Shown in pieces: positions 1 through 9,441 of a stretch of DNA of 64,000 bases. Source of the stretch: Amycolatopsis sp. CA-126428 (GTDB taxonomy: Bacteria > Actinomycetota > Actinomycetes > Mycobacteriales > Pseudonocardiaceae); the NCBI RefSeq assembly GCF_002904335.1, contig NZ_PPHF01000129.1, positions 62,001 to 126,000 of the forward strand. Direction: 5' to 3'. The notes below the pieces were generated by a model. The model was not told the DNA's origin. It saw nothing but the letters and a program-made list of their open reading frames with translations, and did no database searches. The position numbers were made by a program, and so were the translations under genes. Every line of letters begins with the position of its first letter. Position 1 is the first letter of the stretch.

Positions 1-3000
1 CGGCGACGACGTCTTCCTGGTAGCGGCTCAGCGGCGCCAGGTCGTGCTGCGTGTCCACTGTGGAATCCACCGGGTCGGCGGCCGTGTTCTCCTCCGCTGC
101 CGCCGCGGGTGGCGGCTCCTCCCGCGGCGGCGGCGCGGGTGCCAGGAGTGTGAGCAGGTGCTCGGTCAGCGCCAGCGGAGTGCGGTACTCGAACACGGCG
201 TTCGCGGGAACCGGGAGTTTCGTGGTCTTCCGCAGCCGGTTGCGGAACTCGACCGCCCCCAGCGAGTCGAACCCCATCTCCTTGAACCCCGTGGCGGGGC
301 CGATCGCGTCCGGCGAGTCGTGCCTCAGCACGTCGGCGGCGACGCCGCGGACCAGCCCCAGCACCGCGGCCCGCCGCTCGTCGGCCGCCAGCGCGCCGAA
401 CCCGTCGGCGAGCGGCGGCGTTCCCGGCGTGCCGCGCCCGTTGCCGGCAACGCGCAGTGCGGGCCGGGCGAACCCGCGGAGCACCGAGGGCCCGGTCGGC
501 GCGCCGGAGGTCGCGGTGGGCGGTTCGAGGTGGGCCGGGACGAGCAGCGACCGCCCGCTTTCCAGCGCGGCGTCGAACAACGCCAGACCGTCCGTTGTGG
601 ACATCGGGGTGAAGCCGGTGCCGTGCAGGCGTGCCCGGTTCCGGTCGTCGAGGTGCCCGGTCATCCCCGTGTCCTGCCCCCACAGCCCCCAGGCGAGCGA
701 GGTCGCCGGCAGCCCGCGCTGGCGCCGGTGCTCGGCCAGCGCGTCGAGGAAGGTGTTGGCCGCGGCGTAGTTCGCCTGGCCCGCGGTGCCGAGGATTCCG
801 GCCGCGGAGGAGAACAGCACGAACGCGGCCAGGTCGAGCCCCTGGGTGACCTGGTGCAAGTGCCACGCCGCGTCGACCTTCGGCCGGAACACGCGGTCCA
901 CCTTCTCCGGTGACATGGCGCCGAACACGGCGTCGTCGAGCACGCCCGCGGCGTGGACGACCGCGGTCAGCGGATGCCGCGCGGGTATCCGCGCGATCGC
1001 GGCGCCGAGCGCGTCCCGGTCGGCGGCGTCACAGGCGAGGATCGAGACACCGGCACCCGACGCCGCCAGCTCCTCGGCGAGCTGCCTGGCGGTCGCGGTG
1101 TCCGGCCCGCTGCGGCTGAGCAGGAGCAGGTGCCGGACCCCGTGCCGGGTCACGAGGTGCCGCGCGAGCAGCGCGCCGAGCACGCCGGTGCCGCCGGTGA
1201 TGAGCACCGTGCCCGCCGGGTCGAGCGCCCTGGGGATGGTGACCGCGAGCTTGCCGGTGTGCCGGGCCTGGCTGAGGAACGTCAGCGCCTCCGGCATCTG
1301 GCGGACGTCGCGCACCGAGACTGGCAGCGGCCGCAGCTCGCCGCGTTCGAACAGGGCACCCAGCTCCGACAGCACCGCCCCGGTCTCGGCCGGCCCGACC
1401 TCGGTGAGGTCGAAGGGCCGGTAGGACACGCCAGGATGGCGCGCCGCGACCTCGTCCTCGGCGCGCACGTCGGTCTTGCCCAGCTCGACGAAGACACCGC
1501 CGCGCGGCAACAGGCCGAGCGACGCGTCGACGAACTCGCCGGCGAGCGAGTCGAGGACGACGTCGACGCCGGCGCCACCGGTCGTGCCGAGGAACTTCTC
1601 GCGGAACTCGAGCGTGCGCGAGTTCGCCACGTGGTCCTCGTCGAAACCCAGGCGCCACAGGGTGGGCCACTTCGCGATGCCCGAGGTGGCGAAGACCTCG
1701 GCGCCCCAGTGCCTGGCGAGCTGGATCGCCGCCATGCCGACCCCGCCGGTGGCGGCGTGCACGAGAACCCGTTGGCCCGCCGTGAGCCCCGCGAGGCCGC
1801 GCAACGAGCAGTGGGCGGTGAGGAACGCCGCCGGCACAGCCGCCGCCTGCTCGAACGTCCAGGTGGCCGGAAAGGTGGTGAAGTACCGGTGATCCCGGAC
1901 GGCCAGCGGGCCGACGCCGTAGGACATGCCCATCACCCGGTTGCCCGGCCGGAGCGACGCGACGTCGTCCGCGACCTCGACGACAACCCCGGCCACCTCG
2001 TTGCCGAGGTCGACGTCCGGGTCGGGGTACAGCCCGTAGCCGATCATGACGTCCCGGAAGTTCAGCCCGACCGCGCGGACCGCGACCCGCACCTCACCCT
2101 CGCCCAGTGGCGTCGACCCGGCGGGCGAGCGCAGCAGCGACATGTTGGCCGCGTCGAGCGTGCCCTCCCCCGACGTCCTCAGCCGCCAGTCCGGCTCGTG
2201 CAGGTGCTCGACGCCGGCGATGGGAGGTGCCACGCGCGCAAGGCGTGGCACCCGGGCGACCCCGTGCCGGAACGCCAGCTGCGGTTCGCCGTGCACCAGA
2301 ACGGTGGGCAGCACCTCCCGCCAGGACGACCAGTCGTCGACGTCGACGAGGACGATCCGGCCGGGGTTCTCGGTCTGCGCGCTGCGCACCAGCCCCCACA
2401 CCGGCGCGTTCTCCAGGTCCACGACGTCCTCGCCCGCACCGGTCGAGACGGCCCGCCTGGTGAGGACCACCAGCGTGGCACCGTCGAGCTCCGGTTCGGT
2501 CAGCACGCGCTGGGCCACCGCGACGACGTCCGCCAGCGCCTGCCTGGCCCGCCTCGGCAGGTCCGGCCCGGCGTGCTCGTCGGAGGGCGTGCAGCGCAGC
2601 ACGGTCACACCGGACGGAGCCACCGCGGGCCACTCCGCCCACGTTGCCCCGGTCTCCGGGTCCGCCGACGGGGCGACGGCTGTCCACTCGAGACCGAACA
2701 GCGAGTCCGGGGTGCGGGCGCCCGCGGCGCGGAGGCGGGTGGGTTCGATCGGCCGCAGCGTCAGGGAGTCGACGGTGCAGACGAGCCTTCCGTCGAGATC
2801 CCGGAGGGTCAGCCGGTACACGTCCGGCCCGGTCGCGACGATGCTGACCCGCAGGGCGCGGGCGCCGACCGCGTGCAGCCGGAGTCCTTCCCAGGCGAAG
2901 GGAAGCAGCACCGTGTCCGGCTCCGCCTCCGTGCCCGTGCCGGTGTCCCTGTCGGGCCCCGCGTACTGGAACGCGTGCAGTGCGGCGTCCAGCAGGGCCG

Positions 3001-6000
3001 GGTGGAGGGAGAAGCCGTCGTCCGTCTCGCCGGGGAGCGCGACCTCGGCGTGGACGTCGGCGCCGTGCCGCCACACCGCGCGCAGGCCCCGGAACGCGGG
3101 ACCGTACTCGTAGCCACGCCGCGCGAGGCGCTCGTACCCGTCGGACACGTCGACCGGTCCGGCGCCCGCCGGTGGCCAGGCCGCCGGGGCGGTGTCGGGA
3201 ACCGTCCCGTCCGGCGCCAGCACACCGTCGGCGTGCCTGGTCCACGGACGGCGGACGTCGATGCGCTCCTCGGCCTCGGTACGCGAGTAGATCCGCACCT
3301 CGCGTCCCTCGCCGGTGTCGCCGGACACGACGACGCGGACGACGACCGCGGTTCGCTCGGGGACGACCAGCGGCTCGTGCAGCACGAGGTCGGCGACCGC
3401 GGGACAGCCGGTCTGCTGGCCCACGAACATGGCGAGCTCGGCGAGGGCGGCGCCGGGCAGCAGGACGACGCCGTTCACGGCGTGGTCGGCCAGCCAGGGG
3501 TGCGTTGCCCGTGACAGCAGTCCGGTGAACTGCAGTCCGTCGTTCTCGGGGTGGTCGTGCGCGGCGGCGAGGAGCGGGTGGACGAGACCGCCGGGGACAC
3601 GCCGGCCGGTGGTGTCCCCGGCGCCGGGCGACAGCCAGTAGCGCCTGCGCTCGAAGGGGTAGGACGGCAGGTCGGTGCGACGCGGCCCGTGGTCGCGGAG
3701 GCGACCGGCCAGGTCGGCCTGCCCGCCCGCGACGTGGACCTCCGCGACCGACGTGAGCAGTCGGCGGAGGCCGCCTTCGTCGCGCCGCAGCGTGCCGGTG
3801 ACGACGGCCGCGCCGTCCGGGTCGAGCTCCTGGAGCGTCTCCTCCACCCCCACGGTCAGGACTGGGTGGGCACTGACCTCGACGAAGATCCGGTGGCCGC
3901 GCGCGTGCGCCACCCGCACCGCCCGCGCGAAGTCCACCGTCCCGCGCAGGTTGCGGTACCAGTACTCCGCGTCCAGTCCGGTGCCCTCGACGCGGTCCCC
4001 GGTCACCGTCGAGATGAGGTCGACCGCGCAGGCCATCGGCTCGATGCCGTCGATCGCCTCCCGCAGGGTCACCTCGAGCGCCTCGACGTGGGCGGAGTGC
4101 GAGGCGTAGTCGACCGGTACCCGGCGGGCCCGGAGAGCACGTGCCGCGCAGTGCGCCATGAACTCGTCGACGGCCGCCGCGTCGCCGGACACCACGGTCG
4201 ATCCCGGCCCGTTGGTGGCGGCGATGCCGAGCCGGCCCGCCCACCGCGCGAGCAGAGGTGCCACCTCGGCGGCGCCGAGCGGTACCGAGACCATCCCGCC
4301 GGTGCCGGCGATGTCCAGGATCGCCTTGCTGCGCAAGGTGACGACCCGGGCCGCGTCGCGCAGCGAGAGGACGCCCGCGACGTAGGCGGCGGCGATCTCG
4401 CCCTGGGAGTGCCCGATCACAGCGGCCGGCTCGACGCCGAACGCCTGCCAGCAGCGCGCGAGCGACACCATGACGGCGAACAGCGCGGGTTGCACGACGT
4501 CGACCCGATCCAGGCCCGGGGCGTCCGCGCGGCCGAGGAGCACGTCGAACAGCGACCAGTCCGTGAACTCGGCGAACGCGCGGTCGCACGCCGCGATCTC
4601 GGCCGCGAACACCGGGCTGCTGTCGAGCAGTGCCACCGCCATGCCCGCCCACTGCGAACCCTGCCCGGGGAACACGAACACCACCCCCGGATCCGCCGCG
4701 GCGCTGCCGGTGACGGTGCCCGCGTCCGGCCTGCCGTCGGCGAGAGCGGCCAGCCCGTCGAGTGCCTCCGCACGGTCGCCGGTCACGAGGACCGCGCGGT
4801 GCTCGAAGCGAGTCCGGGCCGCCAGGGTGCCGGCGACGTCGGCGAGAGCGAGCCGCGGCCGCGCGGCGAGGTGGGTGCGCAGCCGGGAGGCCTGCGCGCG
4901 CAACGCCGGTTCCGTCCTGGCCGACAGGACGAGCGGCACCACCGGGGAGTCCGGCTCGATGTGCGCGGCGACGGCGTCCTCCGGTGCCTGTTCCACGATG
5001 ACGTGGGCGTTGGTCCCGCTGATCCCGAACGACGACACCGCCGCCCGCCGGGGCCGGCCTGCCGACGGCCAGGTGGTGGTCTCCCCGACGACCCGGATGG
5101 TGCCGGGGGACCAGTCGACGGCACCGGTCGTGCCGGACAGGTGCAGGGTGCCCGGTACCTGTGCGTGCCGGATCGCCTCGACCACCTTGATCACACCGGC
5201 AATGCCGGACGCCGCCTGTGGGTGCCCGATGTTGGACTTGACCGAGCCCACCAGCAGCGGGTCGCCCGCCGGCCGGGCGGCGCCGTAGGTCGCCATCAGC
5301 GCACGGGCCTCGATCGGGTCACCGACCTTCGTGCCCGTGCCGTGGGCCTCGACGACATCGACGTCGGCGGGCGCGATGGCGGCGTCGGCGAGGGCGTCGA
5401 GTATCACCCGCCGCTGACCGGCCTCGTCCGGCGCCGACAGGCCGTCGGAGGCGCCGTCCTGGCCGATCGCGGTGCCGCGCAGAACCGCGAGCACGTCGTG
5501 GCCGTGGCGCCGCGCGTCCGACAGCCGCTCGAGGACGACCACCCCGGCGCCTTCCGAGACACCGAACCCGTCGGCGGCGGCGGAGAACGGCTTGCTGAGG
5601 CCGTCCGGGGCCAGCGCGCCGAGGTGCGCGAACCCGACGAAGATGCTCGGCGCGCAGACCACGTTGGCGCCGCCGGCGAGCGCGAGCGAGCATTCGCCCG
5701 CCCGCAGCGCCCGGACCGCCTGGTGCACGGCCACCAGGGACGACGAACAGGCCGTGTCCACGGTGACCGCCGGCCCTTCCAGACCCAGGGTGTAGGCGAC
5801 CCGTCCCGAGGCGACGCTCGGCGCCGTGCCCGTCGTCAGGTGCCCTGCCCGGTCCGGGTCACCCGCGAACACCCTCGGGCCGTACTCCTGTGCCACGACG
5901 CCGAAGTAGACGCCCGCCCGGGTGCCCGCCAGGGTCGTCGGGTCGATGCCCGCGTGCTCGAGCGCCTCCCAGGAGACCTCGAGCAGGATGCGCTGCTGCG

Positions 6001-6328
6001 GGTCCATCGCCAGCGCCTCGCGGGGGCTGATGCCGAAGAACGACGGGTCGAAGTCCCCTGCCCCCTCGACAAACGACGCGCCACGCACGTAGGTCGCCCC
6101 CGGGGCGCCCGGCTCGGTGCCGGTCAGCGCCGCCAGGTCCCACCCGCGGTCGGCGGGGAAGCCGGCCGTGACGGCGTTGCCGCCGCGTACCACGAAATCC
6201 CACAGCTCGGCGGACGAGCAGATGGTGCGCGGGTAGCGGCAGCCCATGCCCACGATCGCCACCAGCTCTTCGGCCGGTTTCCCGTCGGATCTGCTGTCGG
6301 CCGGGACCGGACTCAATTCGGCTGGCAC
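1..6328 (-). CDS. Type I polyketide synthase, KS-AT-DH-ER-KR-ACP then start of a condensation domain (3' end outside window)
   Basis: One fully reducing cis-AT module, about 2,109 residues visible. KS begins directly at the N-terminus (around residue 20, active site DTACSSS near 192) with no loading domain or docking helix. AT (about 555-860) has GHSQGE and YASH, the family signature for methylmalonyl-CoA. DH has an intact HAVNGVVLLP motif near 948. ER spans about 1396-1700 and has the NADPH-site stretch HAATGGVGMA. KR (about 1706 on) has GGTGVLG and an LDD motif, typical of B-type reduction. ACP carries GFDSL near 2021. A Pro/Glu-rich linker then leads into LSRYQEDVV, which resembles condensation-domain motif C1 and is cut by the window edge. 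The GTG at 6328 is the only in-frame start close to the KS and follows a G-rich stretch. Inferred: it makes a saturated, methyl-branched acyl chain that is passed to an amine or alcohol by the C domain. Confidence 0.93.
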   Translation of the reverse strand, partial: MPAELSPVPADSRSDGKPAEELVAIVGMGCRYPRTICSSAELWDFVVRGGNAVTAGFPADRGWDLAALTGTEPGAPGATYVRGASFVEGAGDFDPSFFGISPREALAMDPQQRILLEVSWEALEHAGIDPTTLAGTRAGVYFGVVAQEYGPRVFAGDPDRAGHLTTGTAPSVASGRVAYTLGLEGPAVTVDTACSSSLVAVHQAVRALRAGECSLALAGGANVVCAPSIFVGFAHLGALAPDGLSKPFSAAADGFGVSEGAGVVVLERLSDARRHGHDVLAVLRGTAIGQDGASDGLSAPDEAGQRRVILDALADAAIAPADVDVVEAHGTGTKVGDPIEARALMATYGAARPAGDPLLVGSVKSNIGHPQAASGIAGVIKVVEAIRHAQVPGTLHLSGTTGAVDWSPGTIRVVGETTTWPSAGRPRRAAVSSFGISGTNAHVIVEQAPEDAVAAHIEPDSPVVPLVLSARTEPALRAQASRLRTHLAARPRLALADVAGTLAARTRFEHRAVLVTGDRAEALDGLAALADGRPDAGTVTGSAAADPGVVFVFPGQGSQWAGMAVALLDSSPVFAAEIAACDRAFAEFTDWSLFDVLLGRADAPGLDRVDVVQPALFAVMVSLARCWQAFGVEPAAVIGHSQGEIAAAYVAGVLSLRDAARVVTLRSKAILDIAGTGGMVSVPLGAAEVAPLLARWAGRLGIAATNGPGSTVVSGDAAAVDEFMAHCAARALRARRVPVDYASHSAHVEALEVTLREAIDGIEPMACAVDLISTVTGDRVEGTGLDAEYWYRNLRGTVDFARAVRVAHARGHRIFVEVSAHPVLTVGVEETLQELDPDGAAVVTGTLRRDEGGLRRLLTSVAEVHVAGGQADLAGRLRDHGPRRTDLPSYPFERRRYWLSPGAGDTTGRRVPGGLVHPLLAAAHDHPENDGLQFTGLLSRATHPWLADHAVNGVVLLPGAALAELAMFVGQQTGCPAVADLVLHEPLVVPERTAVVVRVVVSGDTGEGREVRIYSRTEAEERIDVRRPWTRHADGVLAPDGTVPDTAPAAWPPAGAGPVDVSDGYERLARRGYEYGPAFRGLRAVWRHGADVHAEVALPGETDDGFSLHPALLDAALHAFQYAGPDRDTGTGTEAEPDTVLLPFAWEGLRLHAVGARALRVSIVATGPDVYRLTLRDLDGRLVCTVDSLTLRPIEPTRLRAAGARTPDSLFGLEWTAVAPSADPETGATWAEWPAVAPSGVTVLRCTPSDEHAGPDLPRRARQALADVVAVAQRVLTEPELDGATLVVLTRRAVSTGAGEDVVDLENAPVWGLVRSAQTENPGRIVLVDVDDWSSWREVLPTVLVHGEPQLAFRHGVARVPRLARVAPPIAGVEHLHEPDWRLRTSGEGTLDAANMSLLRSPAGSTPLGEGEVRVAVRAVGLNFRDVMIGYGLYPDPDVDLGNEVAGVVVEVADDVASLRPGNRVMGMSYGVGPLAVRDHRYFTTFPATWTFEQAAAVPAAFLTAHCSLRGLAGLTAGQRVLVHAATGGVGMAAIQLARHWGAEVFATSGIAKWPTLWRLGFDEDHVANSRTLEFREKFLGTTGGAGVDVVLDSLAGEFVDASLGLLPRGGVFVELGKTDVRAEDEVAARHPGVSYRPFDLTEVGPAETGAVLSELGALFERGELRPLPVSVRDVRQMPEALTFLSQARHTGKLAVTIPRALDPAGTVLITGGTGVLGALLARHLVTRHGVRHLLLLSRSGPDTATARQLAEELAASGAGVSILACDAADRDALGAAIARIPARHPLTAVVHAAGVLDDAVFGAMSPEKVDRVFRPKVDAAWHLHQVTQGLDLAAFVLFSSAAGILGTAGQANYAAANTFLDALAEHRRQRGLPATSLAWGLWGQDTGMTGHLDDRNRARLHGTGFTPMSTTDGLALFDAALESGRSLLVPAHLEPPTATSGAPTGPSVLRGFARPALRVAGNGRGTPGTPPLADGFGALAADERRAAVLGLVRGVAADVLRHDSPDAIGPATGFKEMGFDSLGAVEFRNRLRKTTKLPVPANAVFEYRTPLALTEHLLTLLAPAPPPREEPPPAAAAEENTAADPVDSTVDTQHDLAPLSRYQEDVVA

Positions 6329-6542
6329 CTCACGGCCCCCCCAAGGATCTCGTTGCGGTATGCCTCGACGCGCCGTCTTCAGCGTGAGACGAAGACGTAA
6401 TCTCGCAGCCGGCCCTCTCCGCACGGCATCCGTTGCGCGCGCCGCCGATGTCCTCCCGGTGCCGTGAGGATGCAATGGAGATGCATCGCGGATGGCACGC
6501 AGGTGTCGACTCACCATGACGAGCTCCGGGAGGCCTGCCCAC
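6329..6542. promoter_or_regulatory. Divergent intergenic region between the PKS and a P450
   Basis: This 214-bp gap separates two divergently transcribed biosynthetic genes, so it must carry promoters for both. A good ribosome binding site, GGGAGG at 6528-6533, lies 9 nt before the ATG at 6543. It favours that ATG over the in-frame ATGs at 6492 and 6516. I see no convincing -35/-10 pair or operator repeat. Confidence 0.4.
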
Positions 6543-7970
6543 ATGCGCACACGACCGCAGAACGTCGTCACGGAGAACGCACGGCTTGTCGAGGTCGACA
6601 CGTCGCACTGGTTCGACGCGCTGCTCGAACACACTCCACTGCGCCCTGGCCCGCTGGCGGCCCCGCCTGCGGGCAGCGGGCTCAAGCCGGTCATCGGCGA
6701 CCGCGGCCTCCCGTTCGCCGGGCTGGGCATCAACACCGTCCGCCACGGCCCGGCCTTCCAGCTGCAGCTGATGCACCGGCACGGGCCGGTCTCCTGGTGG
6801 CAGGCGTTCGGCCGCAAGGTCGTCGCCGCGTCGGGCCCCGACGCGGCGCGCGAGGTCCTCACCAACAAGGACAAGGCGTTCGCGAGCGGCTGGCCCGCCG
6901 TCATCGGTCCCTGGTTCGACGGCGGTCTGCTCGCGATGAACGCCACTGAGCACCTGACCGACCGCAGGCTGATGCAGGCCGCCTACAACGAGGACGCGCT
7001 CGCGGGGTACCTGCGGAGAATGGCGGCCGACGCCGACGCGTACGTGGCGCGCTGGCCGGAAGGCCGTGAGTTCGCGGCCGTGCCGGCGCTGCGGACGTTG
7101 TCCGGGCAGATGACGACGATGGCGCTGCTGGGTGTGCCGTACGAGACCGAGGGCCGGAAGGTGATGGCCGCGATCGAGCAGTGCATCCGCGCGGAGACCG
7201 CCCTTGCCCGCCTCCGCGTGCCCGGCACCCGGTGGCACCGGGCCCACCGCGCGCGGCACCGGCTCCTCACCCACCTGGCCGGTGAGGTGCCTGCCGCGCG
7301 CATGCGTGCCGGCGAGGACTTCCTGTCCGTGCTGAGCCGGCTCGGCGACGCGTTCGGCACCGAGGGGATCGCCCGCCACATGCTCTTCACGCTCATCGCG
7401 TCCCACGACACGACGACGACCGCCGCCATCGCGGCGGTCTACTTCCTCGGCAAGCACCCCGAGTGGCAGCGCCGCGCCAGGGCCGAGTCGATGGCACTGG
7501 CCTCGATGCCGCCGGGCCTGGCCCGGCTGCGCGGGCTCGGCACGCTCGAACTGATCGTGAAGGAGAGCATCCGCCTGGTCTCGCCGTCGCCGATCTCGAT
7601 GCGGATGACCGCCAAGGACACGGACATCCTCGGCCACTTCGTGCCGTCGGGCCACCTGGTGTCGGTGTGCACTGCCGTCAACCAGCTGCTCCCGGAGCTC
7701 TGGCCGGAGCCGCACCGGTTCGACCCGGACCGGTTCGCCGGCTCGCGGGGCGAGGACCGCGCGAACCGCCTGGCCTGGTTGCCGTTCGGCGCCGGACCGC
7801 ACAAGTGCATAGGCATGCACTTCGGCATGGCGAAGGTCAAGGCCACCCTCGACGCACTGCTGCGCCGGTTCTCGTGGTCCTTCCCCGCGACCTACGAGGC
7901 TCCGTGGCGGTTCACCTCGCTGCCCGCCCCGTCGGACGGGCTGCCCGTGATCCTCCGCGAACGCGCGTGA
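6543..7970 (+). CDS. Cytochrome P450
   Basis: A soluble bacterial P450 of about 475 residues. The heme-ligand motif is FGAGPHKCIG with Cys422. The I-helix oxygen-activation motif is SHDTTTT, with Ser-His where Ala/Gly-Gly is usual before Asp-Thr. The K-helix ExxR is ESIR. No membrane anchor is present, so it should be cytosolic and need a ferredoxin partner, which is not in the window. It is divergent from the reducing PKS and faces the tryptophan dioxygenase across a 450-bp gap. It probably hydroxylates or oxidatively couples the peptide or polyketide product; the substrate cannot be predicted. The start was chosen from the RBS at 6528-6533. Confidence 0.92.
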   Translation: MRTRPQNVVTENARLVEVDTSHWFDALLEHTPLRPGPLAAPPAGSGLKPVIGDRGLPFAGLGINTVRHGPAFQLQLMHRHGPVSWWQAFGRKVVAASGPDAAREVLTNKDKAFASGWPAVIGPWFDGGLLAMNATEHLTDRRLMQAAYNEDALAGYLRRMAADADAYVARWPEGREFAAVPALRTLSGQMTTMALLGVPYETEGRKVMAAIEQCIRAETALARLRVPGTRWHRAHRARHRLLTHLAGEVPAARMRAGEDFLSVLSRLGDAFGTEGIARHMLFTLIASHDTTTTAAIAAVYFLGKHPEWQRRARAESMALASMPPGLARLRGLGTLELIVKESIRLVSPSPISMRMTAKDTDILGHFVPSGHLVSVCTAVNQLLPELWPEPHRFDPDRFAGSRGEDRANRLAWLPFGAGPHKCIGMHFGMAKVKATLDALLRRFSWSFPATYEAPWRFTSLPAPSDGLPVILRERA

Positions 7971-8099
7971 CCGGCGGCCGCCGAGTCCAGCGAGTCGAGC
8001 GCTTTCTCTGTTGTCTTCCATGACGATGTCACTGACCTCCCCTTCGAGGTCGACCTGTCCGGGAATCGATGTACGGCGCTTTCGGCACCGCCGGCATCG

Positions 8100-8400
8100 T
8101 GTAGCTCCAGTTCAGGCTGGGCCTCGTCGAACTCGGCGAACAGCCGGTCGAGTTCGGCGCGGCCCGGGGTCCCGAAGACACGTTCCCGGTGCTGGGAGCC
8201 GGTGGCGAACGGGAGCCGCCACGTCAGCCTCTCCGCCTCGAGCAGGTCCCGGGTCTCCTTCGCGAGCAGGTCGAGCGCCACTGTCCCCAGCCGGAGTCAC
8301 CGGGTTGCCACGGTGCCGTGGTCGTGCCGTTCACCATCGGCTTCTCGACGTGGAACCAGCCGGCCGCTCTTGCCAGGAGCCACCGAATCCGTCACCGATC
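8100..8400 (-). pseudogene. Possible decayed gene remnant in the 450-bp gap between P450 and tryptophan dioxygenase
   Basis: The 7971-8420 stretch has no intact gene. Two short pieces on the minus strand read like coding sequence with strong G/C third positions. One runs roughly 8400-8300 (containing WFHVEKPMVNGTTTAPW). The other, in a different frame, runs roughly 8281-8100 (containing TRDLLEAERLTWRLPF and AELDRLFAEFDEAQP). Third-position GC falls off after about 8100 and the frame then runs on without coding character. A frame change and lack of a plausible start suggest a pseudogene. I do not recognise the family. An unrelated pair of chance ORFs remains possible. Confidence 0.3.
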
Positions 8401-8420
8401 CCGGTCGCCGCAAGCCGTGG

Positions 8421-9191
8421 TCACAGCTGGGAGCGAACCGCCCAAAGCTCGGGAAAGAGGCGCGAAGTGAGGCGAGTGCGCAGGTAGTTCACTCCGGACG
8501 ATCCACCGGTGCCCGGTTTGGACCCGATCTGGCGTTCTACGGTCAGCGCGTGATGTGTTCGCCACCGGCCGAATGCCTGATCGACGTCGAGGAGGGCCTC
8601 GGCCACGTGAAGCAGTTCCCAGTGCTTGGGAGACAGGTCTCGGTAGCCGTCTTGCCAGAGCTTGGCGAGCGGATCGACCCCCGACCTCTCGGCCACGGAG
8701 GTGAACGCGTCCTGCAAACTCGGTTCCGCCAGTCTCCGTGCCAGGCGTTCGCGCTCGGTGTCGGTGAGCTGCGCCCGGTCCAGAAAACTGCCGTCCTTCA
8801 GCCCGGCCAGGAACTCGATCTCGCGGTACTGCGCCGAATCGAAGCCGCTGCCGCCCTGGAGAGTGTTCCGGAAGGCGAGAAAGTCCATTGGCAGCATGGT
8901 GTCCAGCACGGCCCACTGCGAAATCAGCACGTTCTGGATCGCGACGAGCCTGCGCAGCAGGTGTTGGGCCGCGTCAAGCCGGTCGGCCAGCAGGAGGTCG
9001 CGTGTCTCCTCCAGCTCGAACAGCATCAGCTTGAACCACAGTTCGTGCACTTGGTGAACGATGACGAACAGCAGCTCGTCGTGTGCGCCCGTCTCCGGCT
9101 GGCAGTCCAGGAGCTGGTCGAGCCGCAGCACATCGCGGTAGCTGGTTCCCGCGGAGTGATCAGCACAGTTTCGCCGGTTCGGCTCGGCCAC
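8421..9191 (-). CDS. kynA: Tryptophan 2,3-dioxygenase
   Basis: Heme-dependent enzyme that opens the indole ring of L-tryptophan to N-formylkynurenine. The 256-residue product is recognisable by the family blocks SYRDVLRLDQLL, FVIVHQVHELWFKLMLFEL (with the substrate- and heme-proximal His/Trp/Phe cluster), the FRNTLQGGSGFDSAQYRE block and the C-terminal GTGGSSGVNYL, all in the expected order. The length is close to that of bacterial family members. The GTG at 9191 is preceded by GAGGAGG at a good distance, so longer upstream starts were rejected. It is divergent from a tryptophan halogenase. Together they point to a halogenated kynurenine building block rather than primary tryptophan catabolism, because no kynureninase is present. 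Confidence 0.95.
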   Translation of the reverse strand: MAEPNRRNCADHSAGTSYRDVLRLDQLLDCQPETGAHDELLFVIVHQVHELWFKLMLFELEETRDLLLADRLDAAQHLLRRLVAIQNVLISQWAVLDTMLPMDFLAFRNTLQGGSGFDSAQYREIEFLAGLKDGSFLDRAQLTDTERERLARRLAEPSLQDAFTSVAERSGVDPLAKLWQDGYRDLSPKHWELLHVAEALLDVDQAFGRWRTHHALTVERQIGSKPGTGGSSGVNYLRTRLTSRLFPELWAVRSQL

Positions 9192-9441
9192 GGAAACCTC
9201 CTCGGTGGACGACGTTTCGGAAACCGTTCGCTCGCGCGCACGGCGACCACATCGGCGTCCGATGTGGCACGGGGACCAGTCAAGGTTAGGAACCGGGCCC
9301 ATCGCCGACCAGTGCCCGAACGGCGCCCCCCACGTGTCCCGCCCGAGGGCACGGCGGGTACCCGAACGAGCAGTCGCGCCCGGCCGGCCCCTTGTGCTGC
9401 ACTTGACCACTCAAGATCCGAAATCCATAAAGAGGTGGCCC

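Noticed and set aside
2094..4652. Very long open frames overlapping the PKS genes in other frames (also around 953-3514, 22408-27513 and 41384-46735).
   Set aside because: They are rich in Arg, Gly, Ala and Pro with no domain motifs, and are explained by high GC in the antisense or shifted frames of the real PKS/NRPS genes.
6492..6542. N-terminal extension of the first P450 from the ATG at 6492.
   Set aside because: The extension is Arg/Ser-rich without P450 character, and a strong RBS precedes the ATG at 6543.
9403..9431. TTGACC-17 bp-CATAAA as a promoter for the halogenase gene.
   Set aside because: It would start transcription at or beyond the RBS (9431-9438), so it does not fit the chosen ATG at 9442.
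9205..9441. N-terminal extension of the tryptophan halogenase frame.
   Set aside because: The extra residues are Arg/Pro-rich and lie before the FAD-binding start; the ATG at 9442 has a good RBS.
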